Shown here: positions 21,368-33,475 of the stretch, piece by piece
Numbering within the stretch: the stretch's first letter is position 1
Layout: each line of letters starts with the position of its first letter
Source of the DNA: Bemisia tabaci
Lineage: Eukaryota; Arthropoda; Insecta; Hemiptera; Aleyrodidae
Length of the DNA: 64,000 nt
Assembly: GCF_918797505.1 (NCBI RefSeq)
Contig: NC_092798.1
Location: 8,073,501 to 8,137,500, forward strand
Reading direction: 5' to 3'
Position numbers and translations under genes: made by a program
The notes under the pieces: generated by a model
What the model saw: only the letters and a program-made list of their open reading frames with translations
Databases searched by the model: none
Told to the model about the DNA's origin: nothing

Positions 21368-22506
21368 AAGTGAACTTTATCAATGGCAATGCAGGATGTC
21401 TGGAATGTCTGGTAGTCGAAGAAAACAGTTTCACTTCCAGCGTCTCGATGTTACAATAGACGTTGGTAAAAGACTGAAATGGATCCCTTTTCATTTCAAG
21501 TTCAACTTGCGTTAAAAGAGAAACGGAAGTGGAGTATCTTAACTTCCTTTGCGCGCGGTTCCGTTGGGATGAGCAGCGGCAATGCATGCTCGAAGACGCG
21601 ACTAAAAGCGTGCTTTTAGATTCTCCTATTTCTCAGAGAATCGGGGAATCGTGTAAACAGAGCGACTTTGGATCGCGTGTCGGAATTGAAAGAGTGATCG
21701 GATCATGAGCAGCTTCAGTGTTAGTGTTGCCAATATACGAGTGAAAAGTAAGAATTCACAGTGGGATGGATTTTAAAAATCAGCTAAAAGCATTTAGTTC
21801 CATTTTTGAAAAAGAATCTAGGAAAAGCTCTCACTTGAGTTATTGGATTAATTCTTCATGTGGGGTAAATTTAAGCTATAAGTCTTGTTTCTTCAGTTTT
21901 CTTCTAAAAAAATGAAACTTGAGGAGAAACAGCAGTCGCGTTCTCTGCATACGCACGCTAAGGAAGAAACAACTCCTTGTGGGAGCTAACTATTGCTGAT
22001 CGGAGGATATTTTCTGGCCTATCTCGTGAATTGAAGGCGCTTTTATTGTAATGCGCGAAAATTCCGTATCGTGACCCACTGAATCCATTCTGCTTCTTTC
22101 AAACTAACTACTCTTTGCAACGAGGAACCCCAAGTTCTGGCTTTTACATGCAAACACCTATCTAGAGACGGAAACTGATGACATCTACCGTCAACCCACC
22201 GGTGTGACGATGTAACACTCCTGAGAGAGTAGCCTTTTGCCCATAAACTGCACAAGACTGCATTTCCCGATGACTAATTTTTTTTTAATCTTTCGTTTTT
22301 TCAAAGGAAAACTACACAACGTAACATCTCAAAATATTCCGTGAAAGACACCTCACTATACAATAGTGTATTTTCATCGGAATATACTCTAAAAAAGATA
22401 CGCTCACAAAATTTCAAGCCAGAATATAGCTCGGTTTTCTTGTGAAAAGATGAAACATGATAGGACATTCGGCAGCATTTGGCTGACCCTGCCAAATGTC
22501 ATCCAA
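21368..22506. other. Mostly unassigned; possible short first coding exon at 21705-21747
   Basis: ATG at 21705 (ggatcATGagc) opens MSSFSVSVANIRVK and reaches aaaa/GTAAGA at 21747/21748, a good donor. A CpG-containing block lies upstream (21530-21700). No phase-matched downstream exon was found. The rest is AT-rich with short frames only. The exon call is weak because 14 codons carry little information. Confidence 0.2.
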
Positions 22507-22652
22507 TTGGACTACATTTTGCAATGAGGAATTGCAATCTGTAGCTCATTTTAGAAACAACATATGTGCCATTCCCATCAGTTCCCTTGTGCAGATAAGT
22601 TTTTTATCTATGAGTCGAAAATTTTACTTCCTAATTGCAAAATGAAGTCTAA
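22507..22652. mobile_element. T-family MITE, diverged
   Basis: The left end ttggactacattttgcaatg pairs with the right end ctaattgcaaaatgaagtct. The interior tagctcattttagaaacaac is shared with the family. Confidence 0.65.
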
Positions 22653-22958
22653 TATTTAGTCCGAAAAGGTCGGTGAGAAACGCAGTTCAGCTGATTCTGG
22701 CTGAATGAATTCTTTCTAATTTTTTCTGGAAACACCAATTTTTTCCCCCGAATACTTGGCAAAGCATGTTGGACTATCCGGGCGAAATCGGCGAGGGGCG
22801 GTGAGTCTCACGCGGCGCGACCGGCGTCAAGCGAGGAACTCGAAACCGGCGTTCGAGAGCGCGGATCAACGACCGCCTTGTCGCTGTCGATTGTCTCAAC
22901 TTGAAAGTTCACTCGAGACGTTAAGGAGCTCAGACGTGACGTAGGAGTGAGCTCCATG
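22653..22958. other. GC-rich patch with donor-like site
   Basis: 22750-22940 is CpG-rich. ATG at 22766 reads MLDYPGEIGEG and then cg/GTGAGT at 22800/22801. A short first exon is conceivable, but no partner exon was found and chance is as likely. Confidence 0.15.
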
Positions 22959-23211
22959 CAGCCGTGCTAAGGAAAAACGCCGTATGAACATTCGAGAGTT
23001 GCCAAATTTCCTTTGATAAAACACGAATTTCCTGGTAAACCTATGAATATTTTCTTTCGAATTTTTTAGATACTTTTGTTCGCAATTTCACCTAAAGTTC
23101 CTGAAAATTTCAAAGAAAAATATTCATAACACTTCTCAAAAATGAACATTTTATTGAAGGAAATTTGGCAACTCTCGAATGTTCGCACGGCGATCTTCCT
23201 TAGCACTGCAG
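22959..23211. mobile_element. P-family MITE with CATG duplication
   Basis: A 253-bp element flanked by CATG at 22955-22958 and 23212-23215. The ends are cagccgtgctaaggaaaaac and its inverse. About 45 bp beyond it (23261-23280) is a gattcgattcccggg box resembling a tRNA T-loop, but no upstream box could be paired with it. Confidence 0.85.
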
Positions 23212-23517
23212 CATGCAGGCAGCTTCGTTCGGTATGGCATGGCACGGCCCTGGTTCTGGATTCGATTCCCGGGGTTACGCACAGCCGCACGGTGGATCGA
23301 GTTAATAGGAAAGGTCGGACGAAATTTGGAAACTTTAAACGCATATAACTTCGTACATGTAAAACTTTGAGGTTTTAAAAGTGGTTTCACTACTTTCCTC
23401 TTAAAATTTTCTTTCTGGAGCACCCTTTAAAATTTCAAATGTGATGAATTAAACATAAAGATCTGCAGTTTTAGTAAAAAAAATTATGTCTGAATTTTCC
23501 GATTGACTCGAATTGAC

Positions 23518-23720
23518 TCGTTTGGAAGACAAGTCGGAGAAGTGCAGTTTTTGAAAAGGTTGAGATATTAATGATTTCAACTGAAACCAGTCTTAAAATA
23601 TATTCTGCGAAAAATTCATCGCAGGAATTCAATTTTTAAGCATCAAAGAGTGAGTTTGAACTTTCTTCTCGCCACAGAGCTCCATGTAATTTTGAATCTT
23701 TGAACACGTGTTTTATTCGT
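23518..23720. mobile_element. F-family MITE, diverged
   Basis: gtttggaagacaagtcggag and aagtgcagttttt correspond to the family left end. The interior caatttttaagcatcaaaga matches the 7987 copy. The right terminus is decayed. Confidence 0.5.
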
Positions 23721-24171
23721 GTGTCAAAACAGGGTTTTAGTTCCGATTTCATACCCCGGGACTGATAGCATGCATACATATGGGGGCTCATTCGCATTTT
23801 GAAATAAACGAGAAGAAAATGGAGGAAGGGGGGATATTATGCGTGACGCAGTTTAATCGTTCCCGATTTCTGAGGTATTCGTCATGCTGGAGTCTTCCTC
23901 CACCATGACGCTGCGATATGGAAAAATATTACATGTACACGGTCTACTCATGACTCACTAAACTGCGTACTCCAGCAATTTAAATATGGGATAAAAAATT
24001 GAGCGACATGTTACGTCATCGCAGTTTAGCCAAACCTGCTAATGCCGAATAAAAGCAACTGTGAAAAAAGTACAGCTGGGAAATAAACTGGTTTCTGATC
24101 GGAAGATGGCGAGAGTACAGGAAATTTCAGAGGTAATTTTAGGCGTATTTTGAGAAAGTAGTCTAATAATT
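23721..24171. other. Unassigned sequence
   Basis: Contains a palindrome-like catgacg pair near 23880-23910 and otherwise short frames. No element boundaries could be fixed. Confidence 0.35.
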
Positions 24172-24277
24172 GGAAGTATTTCTGCCAAACGGAACTATAT
24201 GCATTATGACGTGAGCCTTGTTATGCATTCATTCTTGAGTCTTAATGCACATAGTTCCGTTTGGCAGAAATACGTCC
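24172..24277. mobile_element. G-family MITE, slightly deleted
   Basis: The left end ggaagtatttctgccaaacg and right end cgtttggcagaaatacgtcc are nearly perfect inverses. About 106 bp, so the centre has lost some bases. Flanked by AATT at left and ACTT at right. Confidence 0.75.
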
Positions 24278-24921
24278 ACTTATGATGACGATTGTTATGT
24301 ATAATCACAAGTTGGAGGTCGGTATAGCCTGAGCAACCAAAGATGTATCCAAACTTATATTAAACTTATTGAATGTCATGCTTATGCATTATTGAACTCG
24401 TCGCAAGATCGTGCTTAGATTATAATCGCATTGATTTTCATAGATTTGGTAACAAATTCTGACTAACCAATAAAACGTACCAGAGATAGAAATATAATCC
24501 CGGTTTATGACCTGAATTCCTTATTGAATTCCCTGTTTTCCCGGAGATTCCTCTTTATTTTCTGATAAAATCCCGCTATTTCCCAATTTTTCCAAGTTTT
24601 AGACACCATGATTTTTCCCAATTTTTAAACACCACTATTTTGAAAGCCTTACAATGATTAAAGCAAGCCACGGAGATACGCCCTGATCACCGATCAGATA
24701 CTCAACAATGACCAAAACTGGAACGCATTTTCACCGGTGCAGCGTGACGGCGCGGCGCGACATGGTGCATTTCCCAGCATCCACTCGCAGTATTGTCAAA
24801 TCTCAGGAAAACCCCTCTCTTTTCCCCTGATATCAACACATCCTTGGCAGAAAAGGCAACACATGTCACGCGACCTGAAAAATCTGATTTCACGCGCCGG
24901 CCGCGCGATTAGCGGCGTCAC
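24278..24921. other. Unassigned sequence
   Basis: AT-rich, with a pyrimidine-rich tract near 24530-24610 (cccgg, ttcccaatttttcc). Short frames only. Confidence 0.35.
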
Positions 24922-25176
24922 CTGTACTAAAGGAAAAACGCCGTAAGATCATCCGAAAGTTGCCAAATTTCCTCTGAAATGAGATTTATTTTGGTGTGAA
25001 ATGCATGAATTTTTTTTTGTGAAATTTTGACCTTCCAGATTAAATCGTGAGTGAAAGCCTCCGGAAAGTTCAAATAAAAATTCATGTGAATTCTCTTAAA
25101 AATTCGGTCCGCGCGATCAGAATTTTGGCATAGTTTGTATAATCATACGGTATTCCTCGTTGGCAAGGCACGGCAG
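24922..25176. mobile_element. P-family MITE, diverged
   Basis: The left end ctgtactaaaggaaaaacgc and right end aaggcacggcag bracket 255 bp of the expected length and layout. The right arm is notably degraded (ggtattcctcgttgg). Confidence 0.6.
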
Positions 25177-25304
25177 AGCACGTTGCGTGGAAATCGGAAA
25201 AAATTCACGCAATCAAGCGGAAATTTGGTGATTATGTCGGCATGACGTTGCCAGATTTGTTTTGAATGCGTCAACTAACAAGGCATAAAAATGAGCAATT
25301 TCAG

Positions 25305-25460
25305 GAGCGATCTGAATGGTACGGAAGCGGGTTAAATGTGACGAAGAACGAATTCATTCCGATCACCATGACCTTCGCGGTTGGAGCTGCAGCACACACG
25401 ATCTTCAAATTTCAGTATAAAAAACCTGCCGACCTGATTGTCCTTGTCATAATTATATGA
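25305..25460 (+). CDS. Weak candidate exon, unknown product
   Basis: After an acceptor-like gagcaatttcag (ending 25304), a frame of 51 codons runs in phase 0 to TGA at 25458-25460. It begins ERSEWYGSG and ends in a hydrophobic run (DLIVLVIII). The hydrophobic tail would suit a membrane anchor or may simply reflect AT-rich DNA. It does not join in phase to the exon at 25778. Treat as speculative. Confidence 0.2.
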   Translation, partial: ERSEWYGSGLNVTKNEFIPITMTFAVGAAAHTIFKFQYKKPADLIVLVIII

Positions 25461-25777
25461 CGTCATAATTATGGACGCGCGTTGACGCCGTTGCTTTTAT
25501 GCGGTTCATTTCGGAGGCATATAACTACAGATAACGCGCTCGAATTGCATGTGGTACCAAATTTTCTTCCATAACTTTTTTGGAAAAGAGAACCGATTTC
25601 CCACAACGATAGAAAATCTCAAGACCATAGAAATTTCTAAAAAAATAGAGAAGAAAAATTAAAATATGATCAACGACTTGTCCCGACGTGGCGATCAACG
25701 CCAACCGATGGGTTGGTTATTGTCCTTTTTGAGCGTTCATCGCGATAAAGTATTCATTTACCCTTTTCTCCATACAG

Positions 25778-26560
25778 TAAAACCAGAGACGCGGAGAGAT
25801 CCTCCATAGGTCTCTTGGCGATGGGGGAAGCTTATACTTTCGGGACTCCACGATTCAACTATTCAATTACTTACTATGTGGATATTGAACAACGTGTTGG
25901 GTATTTTGTTCTTCAAAGAACACTAAGTTTGGTAAACTTATTTGGCTCATTATTAAGCCACCCGAGGCTCATCATCCACCTGGTAGGTCAACAGTCAAAA
26001 AAAAAAGTGATGTCTGTTGTTGCCTTGCATAATTGTCCATCAGGAAGCGTTGATCCCAGAAAATAGAAACCTCCAACTAGTACCAAGAAGCTATTGGAGG
26101 GTGTCTGTTTGTCTCAGGTTGGAACAACTCCATTTTGGATTTTCCTGCCCTCAAGTCTCATTTCCCGCCGAGGGTCACATGATGAGGATCATCACAAAAC
26201 AAACAAATTTTACCAAAAAACGGCAACATCGGCTGATTCTCCCCTGGGAGTAACCAGTCACGACGACAGGACGGTGAGATGTGGGAAGGGAATGGAATGG
26301 GAGCTGGATTTTCCAGCGTGTGGCGGAGTGTCAGGATTAGCGGAAAAGTACACGGCGTTACGTCATTCGCGTACGGGTTGATGCAACCTTGCTCGCTTGT
26401 TTGCCTATAAACAAAGCGAAGCTGCATGCAAGTCTAGGCCCTCGGCTATTATCCACGGCTCGTGCATGCTTAGAGTGCTTTCTGTCAGTCCATTCATGAT
26501 ACCCTCTCGTGCAGGGAAAACTCTACGTTAAACTGCTCATCCCGTGAAGAACATTCGTAG
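25778..26560 (+). CDS. Candidate three-exon gene tail, unknown product
   Basis: Exon 1, 25778-25982, follows a strong pyrimidine-rich acceptor (cccttttctccatacag). It is open for 68 codons and ends CTG before GTAGGT. Exon 2, 26118-26273, follows tctgtttgtctcag, has exactly 52 codons and ends ACG before GTGAGA. Exon 3, 26489-26560, follows tgctttctgtcag and stops at TAG after 23 codons. All junction phases agree (0/0). Exon 1 includes a hydrophobic stretch (LSLVNLFGSLL), and exon 2 is Ser/His/Asp-rich. No family is recognised, no AATAAA was found nearby, and the upstream exon (phase 2) was not located. Exon 1 also reads through without splicing to TAG at 26066, an alternative end. Phase-consistent chains can arise by chance. 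Confidence 0.3.
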
Positions 26561-26661
26561 TCGCAGTAATTACAGATCGATGGGTAAAGTGTGAAAACAC
26601 GTATCTTCATGGCAGCGTTTCAAAATTTCCGCCCCTATTTTATTTTTTTGAAGTAAAACAA

Positions 26662-26890
26662 CACTGGAAAAAATGTCGCTTGGATCTAGAGTCCAGACTC
26701 TTGAAAAACATTGACAAGAAAAAACACTCTTGATTCAATCGGGTTCTTGTTTGAATCAAACAGAAATCCGCTTGAATTAAGAGGTTTGGTTCTCGACCCA
26801 AGCAGAAATCCGATTGAATCAAGAGTATTTTTCCTTGACAATGTTTTTAAGAGTTTGGACTCTAGATCCAAGTGACTTTTTTATCCAGTG
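26662..26890. mobile_element. C-family MITE with AA duplication
   Basis: A family defined by ends CACTGGAAAA...(ACAC)AyTTGGATCTAGAGTCCA and the inverse, about 226-233 bp, almost entirely palindromic with a short asymmetric centre. This copy is flanked by AA on both sides (26660-26661, 26891-26892). Other copies are 41037, 58890, 60746 and 61229. Confidence 0.85.
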
Positions 26891-26949
26891 AAACCAACTT
26901 TAAAGCTTGTTTATACGGCATATTCTAATGACAGGGAAGAAAATTCAAG

Positions 26950-27055
26950 AAAATACGCTAACTAGTTTCCCAAAGAAAAACCAAAGTATAACAGCAATTC
27001 TGCAACGTCGCGAATTGAGATACGTGGTTTCGCACTTTGGCCATCGATATGGATC
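26950..27055. repeat. U repeat (shared with 62788-62880)
   Basis: ctgcaacgtcgcgaattgag followed by atacgtggtttcgcactttg is matched at 62829-62870. An inverted fragment lies at about 31755-31815 and a shorter one at 32945-32970. It is an interspersed repeat of unknown type with boundaries not fixed. Confidence 0.5.
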
Positions 27056-29458
27056 GAACTTAACTGAAACGCACCAATTACATTCAGGGAAAAAAATGAG
27101 TTGGGAGCGGTTTTGAATGCAGCTGGTCGTACAAATTCTTCTGTCCAAAATTCGGAGGAAAATGATTTTGAACGTAAAAATATTCATTAAAATTGAGCTT
27201 TATAGAGGGATAAATCTCCAAATTTTATTTCTCGGATCAAACTTAAGGCGATTTAGTGCGTTCCTGTTCTAGTTAACTCTATTATTACATAGTAATCATT
27301 GTTGGAATTCAATGGTCTCAAACTTGACCACCGAAAAAGTCAGATCATTTCAGTTAAATGCAAAGTAACACGACATCGGCAACACACGGTCGAATGTCAT
27401 CGGATAATGTGAGTAATCCGTTAAAAATCCATCCGCGAGTCATAACGATAGGACAGAGAGGATTAGATCTGCTATAAAATTAAAACGCGGAGTCGATTAA
27501 CGTGGAGCGTGCGTGAAATGTTTTCTCATAGCTCTCAAGCTGAGAAAGTTCATCAAGTAATGTTCAAACAAGTTTGTTTATTTTATCGAAGCATCCGTCT
27601 GAGCATTACGAGGCGTTGCCAGCTCGCTGTTGCCTGTCATTGACTTTACAGGTTGCCATTAAAATTACTCATTGTTCAATTTAACATTTTATTCTGCGAA
27701 TTTTGTTGAGAACGTTACTTCCTTTTGCTGGATGGACCGTGGTTGAGGCTAGATAAGTTACTTAGATTATTGTTAATGGTAACAAGAGAAGGGGTAATTT
27801 ATATGACTTTTGAGCAAAATCTGCAATTGGTTAATGCCGAGAGTCTTTAAGTCATTAAGTAGCTACTTCAATCAAAGTGGTAGAACTATTTGTTATTGAA
27901 CTTCAATCAGTGGTTCATTCTTTAGTGACCTTTTCCAACAAATAAAATTGCAAATCATGCGCAGGCTTCATGGATGTGATCAAATGCGATGAGAATGCTG
28001 GATAGTTTTCAGTAATGATTAAATCCCGGTAAATTTTGAAGTAGCCGGTAAGAAAATTGATATTTTCTATAATATTTGAAAGATTGTTCAAAGCCATATT
28101 CCAACATAATTCTCAACGAGTTGGTATCTTCCAATACTCGCAGTATTGCGAGGGGAGAAGAGCAAAGGCCGTTCCTGATCATTCAAAATTAATGTGGCTA
28201 CATTTGCGGATAGAATTTGGCAAATCATCAAATTTGCGCAAAAATTCCATCAAATCACACATGAATGAGTAATCGAAACAAAAACACGCGAACTGGACGA
28301 AAGCAAAAGGCTGCACTTGCTCATTACAATGGAGACTTGAACGCACTATAGAAAGAACAACCCTTCTTAAAAGAAAGCACTAACTACGGAACAGAGAACT
28401 CGTTCTTATTACATGTGCACTAGGAAACGAGGAATACATGTATTCCTTGTTTCATTACAAAATATTGGTGCGTTTTTGGATGGAGTCGATGCTTTCAGGT
28501 AAAATGATCTCCAAATGCAGTTGGGCTGTTTCTGCTTGAAACCTTCGAATTTAAGTCGACGGTGGAATTTTTTCAGCCACGCGTCGAGACGCGCGTTACT
28601 GCAGTCCGCGCGCAGAGATGACGCGGCTTTTTCTGGTCATTAAAATTTGACGTCGCGCCAAAATCGTCGCGACGGCCGGCGCTGAAATCTTACACTCCCA
28701 CTCTCGCGTCGAGCAAAAACCGCACGAATCCAATTAGTAACTCTATGCAGATGCGTGGTTTGTCCTGAATGTGATTGGAGAGGCAAAAGCGCCTCGGTGC
28801 CAGCACTCTCTTTTTGCCGGCCGTACAGGAAATTTTCGGTCATAAAGCTCGGTATTGAAGACCTTCGTTTAAGAAGTCATAAACAAGTGCGCTGAGGAGG
28901 CGGTATTTAATCACGTGAGAAGAAAATATGATGAATCGATCGTTTCGTTAATCCAACTTTCAAAGTTTTGAATTCTTGTTTCATTGGGAAAATCGATCTT
29001 CAGGATTGGTCGCCAATTCCATCTTTCCGTTTGTAACAAAATTTATTTGACTTCCGATAAGATTAACATTCTCTAGTATAGCTCGAGTAAAAAATGACCT
29101 ATCTCTAGTGATAACAATCGCCTAAGACAAGAAGAGCGAAAAATTTGGTACCTATGCCTATTAGTCTCTGTGATAAGCTATCACTGACAGCTCATAGCAA
29201 AAATGTACCAGATATTTGCAAATCGTCGATAATTATCGGCTCTAATAACTTTTTTTCCGATTTCACCGTTATGGGTGGGGTTGTTTTCAACCGAAACAAT
29301 TCAGTTTTTTCCAATTTTTCTCATCACTTTTTGACAAAAACTGGGAAACAGTTTGGTTTTTTGAGCCGGACGTGCTGTATCTATTTCATGAGAGCAGTTT
29401 GAAAAAATGTGCGGTGGGCCAGGGGCCTATTTATTCCAGATGGGGGTTTACTTCTATT
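27056..29458. other. Unassigned sequence with possible decayed gene at 27915-28292
   Basis: On the minus strand an acceptor-like ttttgctttcgtccag (ending 28293) is followed by three successive open stretches in different frames: 28292-28179, about 28178-28113, and 28097-27915. The last is 60 codons, MALNNLSNII... to a TGA. The arrangement could be a frameshifted relic or chance in AT-rich DNA. 28560-28830 is CpG-rich (gcgcgc, cgcgacggccgg). No element termini were recognised in the remainder. Confidence 0.2.
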
Positions 29459-29711
29459 CTGCCGTGCTAGGGAAAAACGCCGTATGAGCCTTCAGGCGCT
29501 GCCAAGTTTCCTTTGATGAAACGCAAATTTCCTGGTAAACTTATGATTATTTTCCTCACAATTTTTTGGATAATTTTATTCGCCATTTCATCTAAAGCGT
29601 CTGAAAATTTAAAGGGAAACTATTCGTAGCTTTTCTCAAAAATAAAAATTTTATTGAAGAAAATTTGGCAACTCTCGTATGTTTATACGGCGTTCTTCCT
29701 TAGCACGGCAG
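29459..29711. mobile_element. P-family MITE with TATT duplication
   Basis: 253 bp, flanked by TATT at 29455-29458 and 29712-29715. The ends are ctgccgtgctagggaaaaac and the inverse. Among the best-preserved copies. Confidence 0.9.
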
Positions 29712-30634
29712 TATTATGTGATTAAAACTTTGATGAAGAGAGCTACCAGCCTCAGGAAAGGGAGCGAGCCCCCTCCTTTAACTCCACCAATGTGCCCAAT
29801 TTTGTCCAATGTGTGATACATGATGAGCATGTACGAGACACAATTTCAAATCATGCCGGTTAAAAACAGTTTTTCACATGTTTCGGACTTAATGTCCCTC
29901 AAAGTTGGGTCGTTTTTGACCCGAACGATTCAAATTTTGGCGACTAGGTTCGCTCAGTTGGCAACAAGACGAGGAATCATCCACGGATCCATGATGCGCT
30001 TGAATTGGCACTGGGAGAGCCATTGTCGCGCAATTAATATGCTCGTTACAACGGTCGGCGTCCCAACTATAAACTGTAACTCAGCCTTTCGGAGGCTTCT
30101 CTTTTGTTTTCCGGCGAAAAAAATCCGAAATGATCCCCGCTCGAAATAGAGCGGTCGTTTTTCAGTTTTTATCGTCCGCCTCGCTCGTAGCCAAGATCAC
30201 GATGATCCAAGACGAAATCGAGCTGTCGGTCTGCGCGCTTTTGTGATACATCGGTTAATCCGCCATTTAAACCTTTGGAAAAGAATCGATAAACAGGGTG
30301 CTCGCAACGAACACCTTAATAATCGATTCTTTACCATAGCTTCAAATGGGGAAATATAGATGATCGATCATTCACGCATCGCCACTGCCGTGACGTCATG
30401 CACATCGAACCCGATTAGAACAATAGAAGATGCAATGGAAAAAATTCTCGGCCGTTTCAACTCCTACTCGATAGAGAGGGAATAAAATGGACTAAGTTTT
30501 GCACTGAAGGATTGTTATCTCTGTCCTCTTCATAGGAGCACCTATCTGCATAGGGGAATCGAAGGTACATATGTTGTTCCGAGCACCAAATAAACGTATA
30601 TACCAACCAACCATTCCAACTCTCATACACGGAC
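29712..30634. other. Unassigned, with a decayed hAT-like unit near 30240-30387
   Basis: 30255-30387 shares gccatttaaacct, atcgataaacaggg, aatcgattctttaccatagc and tcaaatggggaaata with the elements at 55608 and 56892, and ends cgccactg. Its left terminus is not clear. A decayed T-like half lies at 30490-30590. The plus frame 29820-30149 (109 codons) has no support as a gene. Confidence 0.4.
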
Positions 30635-30885
30635 CTGCCACGCTAGGGAAAAACGCCGCACGTACATTCAAGAGTTGCCAACATTTCCGCCCAATAAAAT
30701 GATTATTTTTGACGTGAGTTATTAAAATTTCGCTTGAAATTTTCAGACAATTTGGCTAATTGCAAATGAAATTCTCTAAAAATTTGGAGGAAAAATATTC
30801 ACAAATTTCCCTAAAAATTCGTATTTTAACAGAGGAAATTTGGCAACGTCTGATGGCTTATACGATGTGCTTTCTTAGTACAGCA
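30635..30885. mobile_element. P-family MITE
   Basis: The left end ctgccacgctagggaaaaac and right end ctttcttagtacag are both mutated but the whole length is kept. It is followed directly by a second, more decayed copy. Confidence 0.7.
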
Positions 30886-30887
30886 AT

Positions 30888-31136
30888 TACGTGCTTAGAA
30901 AAAACGCCTTATGGACATTCGGACGTTGTCAAGTTATTCCTGTTAAAAGCGTTATCTCCGAGAAACTTGCACTATATATTCCTTAGAATAATTTCCGAAG
31001 AAAGTTTTACGCAATTGTTTCTAATGTGCCTGAAACTTTCAAGTAAAAATAATCAATTTTCCCCCACAATCATATATTTAATCAGAGGAGACGTGACGAA
31101 ATTCGAACGTTCATGCAGCGTCCTCAGTCCTCACTA
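30888..31136. mobile_element. P-family MITE, strongly diverged, adjoining
   Basis: The left part (acgtgcttagaaaaaacgcc, ttatggacattcggacgttg) and the right end (cgttcatgcagcgtcctcag) follow the family layout over about 249 bp. The centre is poorly conserved. Near-tandem with the previous copy. Confidence 0.5.
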
Positions 31137-31951
31137 AGTACATAGCAGACCCGAGTCACCGAGGTTTAAATACGGCAAGTGGACGGTTTGGAAAAGTTCC
31201 TTCAATTCGTAGGATAGGCAAAATTAACCACTGCAGTGCACGTAGAGTTATCTCCTCCAGTTCAATTATCTTTTCTCTAGTCGCTTTTCTGCGCAATAAT
31301 AAATGGACAAATCTGATACCTCGGTCGAAGTGTAAAATAGCAACTGTAAAGTTTAAACAGTGGGCCGTTACAAAACAATGTTTCAATTTGAATTTTTACG
31401 CATTACAACTTTTAATACTGATAAGAGAGAGTTAGAAAGTTCTCGTTTAATCACAGTTTGCGAGCCGAGCTCTCGCCACGCTCGCATCAGGCGAGTATGG
31501 TACTTTGAACCTCACCACTTTCATGTCGACGGCATATCTTAAAGTTGCTAATAAGTTGCTTGCCTATTGTCGGAGAGTTCTACTGAGCATAATTGGTCAG
31601 ACAAAAACACGGCAGTTTAAAAAATTGCGACTGGAATTTGCTCGTTAGATGGTGAAAAACTTTACTCTATCTGTGATCGTCCATCCGAAAAGATTCCAGG
31701 TTGCATTTCCATTTTTGGCGTTTTATCTCTTCGGATAAAAGAGCGTAACGAAATTTTTATAAATCGTTGGCCAAAATGCGAAACCACGTAACTCCAATTG
31801 CAACGTTACAGACTTCCTGCCACAATTTACTTTTTCTCTGGAATACAAGTCAATGTAATTCCTTGAAAACTTCCTTGATTGTTCTTCTTCATTAGCAGAA
31901 TATTCTGTATAAAATTCAAGCTATAATGTTGGCTTGTTTCTCCTATAAATA
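31137..31951. other. Unassigned sequence
   Basis: AT-rich. It contains an inverted U-repeat fragment (31755-31815). Short frames only. Confidence 0.35.
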
Positions 31952-32899
31952 CACTGGTAAAAATTGGCGATAAGAGCTGCGTTTCAATATACCATAGGCA
32001 TTCTTATAGCCGGCTAAAGAGAGCTACAGAAAATCATATAGCTGGCTGTATAATGCGGAGGAAATCGTATGGCCTATACGAAGCGATAAAAAATTATGCA
32101 GCCGGGCTATAGTTCCTATCGCCGGGCTTTGCACTTTATCGCCTGGCTGTTGCTTTTTCGCCATCGATTATAAAAGGCTATAAGAAATTGTGTAGAAATG
32201 CGTGTGCTTTGGAAATCATTAAGTTTGATACGGAACCAACTTAATATTGACAAAACACACATTATATTTTCCTTTAATACATATTTTTTTTCATCAATTA
32301 AAATGAGAATAATCCATACAGGATGTGCAAACATTTCAAAATCATGAGTTGAATAACGCTGACTCCGCCAGATTAAATATTAGAGTCTAACACAAAGCGG
32401 AGCGGCGACGCACTGGCGCCTACAAACCTAACAGGGATACTTCACGCATTGCGCAACGCGTGAAGTATCCCTGTTAGGTTTGTAGGCGCCAATGCGCGTT
32501 TCGCGCTGGCTGCCCGCCTGCCGCGCCGCAGCGTGCCACGGCGCTTGAAGCAACTATTTCACACCAGAGGTATTGCACAGTATCATACGAAACTGAAGGC
32601 GTTCTAATATATTAGTAATGCCAGGTATCCATCAAAAGTACGGAGCTTTCCTCGCAAAATAAATCAAGATACTACGGCCCAAAAAGAGAACAGTATTCCA
32701 AAAACTCACTAAGTCCTAGCATCCGTAATTAGTGACATTTAGCATACAATTTATCGCCTGGCTGTTGCTTAATCGCCATAGGCTATAAAAGGCTATAAGA
32801 AATTGTGTAGCCGGCTTTAGAAGATATTGGAAATATTACAGCCGGCTGTAGATCTATGGTATTTTGGAACACAGATTCTACTACCAATTTTTACCAGGG
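31952..32899. mobile_element. J-family element, second copy (948 bp)
   Basis: The reverse complement of the layout at 14857-15786. It starts CACTGGTAAAAATTGG after TA and ends CCAATTTTTACCAGGG. The right flank no longer shows TA. The central hairpin lies at 32413-32495. The multiple tatagc blocks that pair left with right are conserved. Non-coding. Confidence 0.85.
32413..32495. repeat. Hairpin module inside second J element
   Basis: ggcgcctacaaacctaacag and gatacttcacgcattgcgc are followed by the full inverse, giving an almost perfect palindrome. Directly right of it, cgcgctggctgcccgcctgc is also present beside the related fragment at 51893. Confidence 0.85.
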
Positions 32900-33224
32900 A
32901 TGATAAGGAAGGAGCAGAAAGTTTGAAATACCGCAAAGGAGCTACGTGGTTTTGCACTTTAGTCTTCGATATGAGCCCTGGAGCAAGAAGTTATACGGAC
33001 AATAGAGATCATCTCAAAGTGATGATACACGATACAGGGACAACGTGATTGGCGCTACAACGACTATCATAATCTTGCGTCTTTCGGCACTCAGGCCATT
33101 TTTCTCAAGGACCGTTAAATATTTGGAAATTAGCTGTGGCCCCGACATATTTTGAAAATTTCACGAGAGCTCTGAGATAGAAATAAAATTAAAAAATCTC
33201 ATCATATGTTCTTTCAGCTTCATT
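32900..33224. other. Unassigned sequence
   Basis: Short AT-rich spacer with a U-repeat fragment at 32945-32970. No gene. Confidence 0.35.
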
Positions 33225-33475
33225 CTGCCGTGCCGAGGAAAAACGCTGTATGAACATTCGAATGCTTCCAAATTTCCTCCGATAAAATGTTCATCTCTGA
33301 GGAAAGGTATGAATATTTTTCAATCCAATTTTCAGACACCTCAGGTCAAATTACAAAAAAATTCTTTGAAAATGCGAAGAAAAGTATCTACAGATTATCC
33401 TGAAAATTTTTATTATATCAAATAATATTTGGCAGCCTCTGATGCCTCATACGGTGCTCTTCCATAGCACAACAG
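33225..33475. mobile_element. P-family MITE with CATT duplication
   Basis: 251 bp, flanked by CATT at 33221-33224 and 33476-33479. The ends are ctgccgtgccgaggaaaaac and the inverse with mutations (ttccatagcacaacag). Confidence 0.85.
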
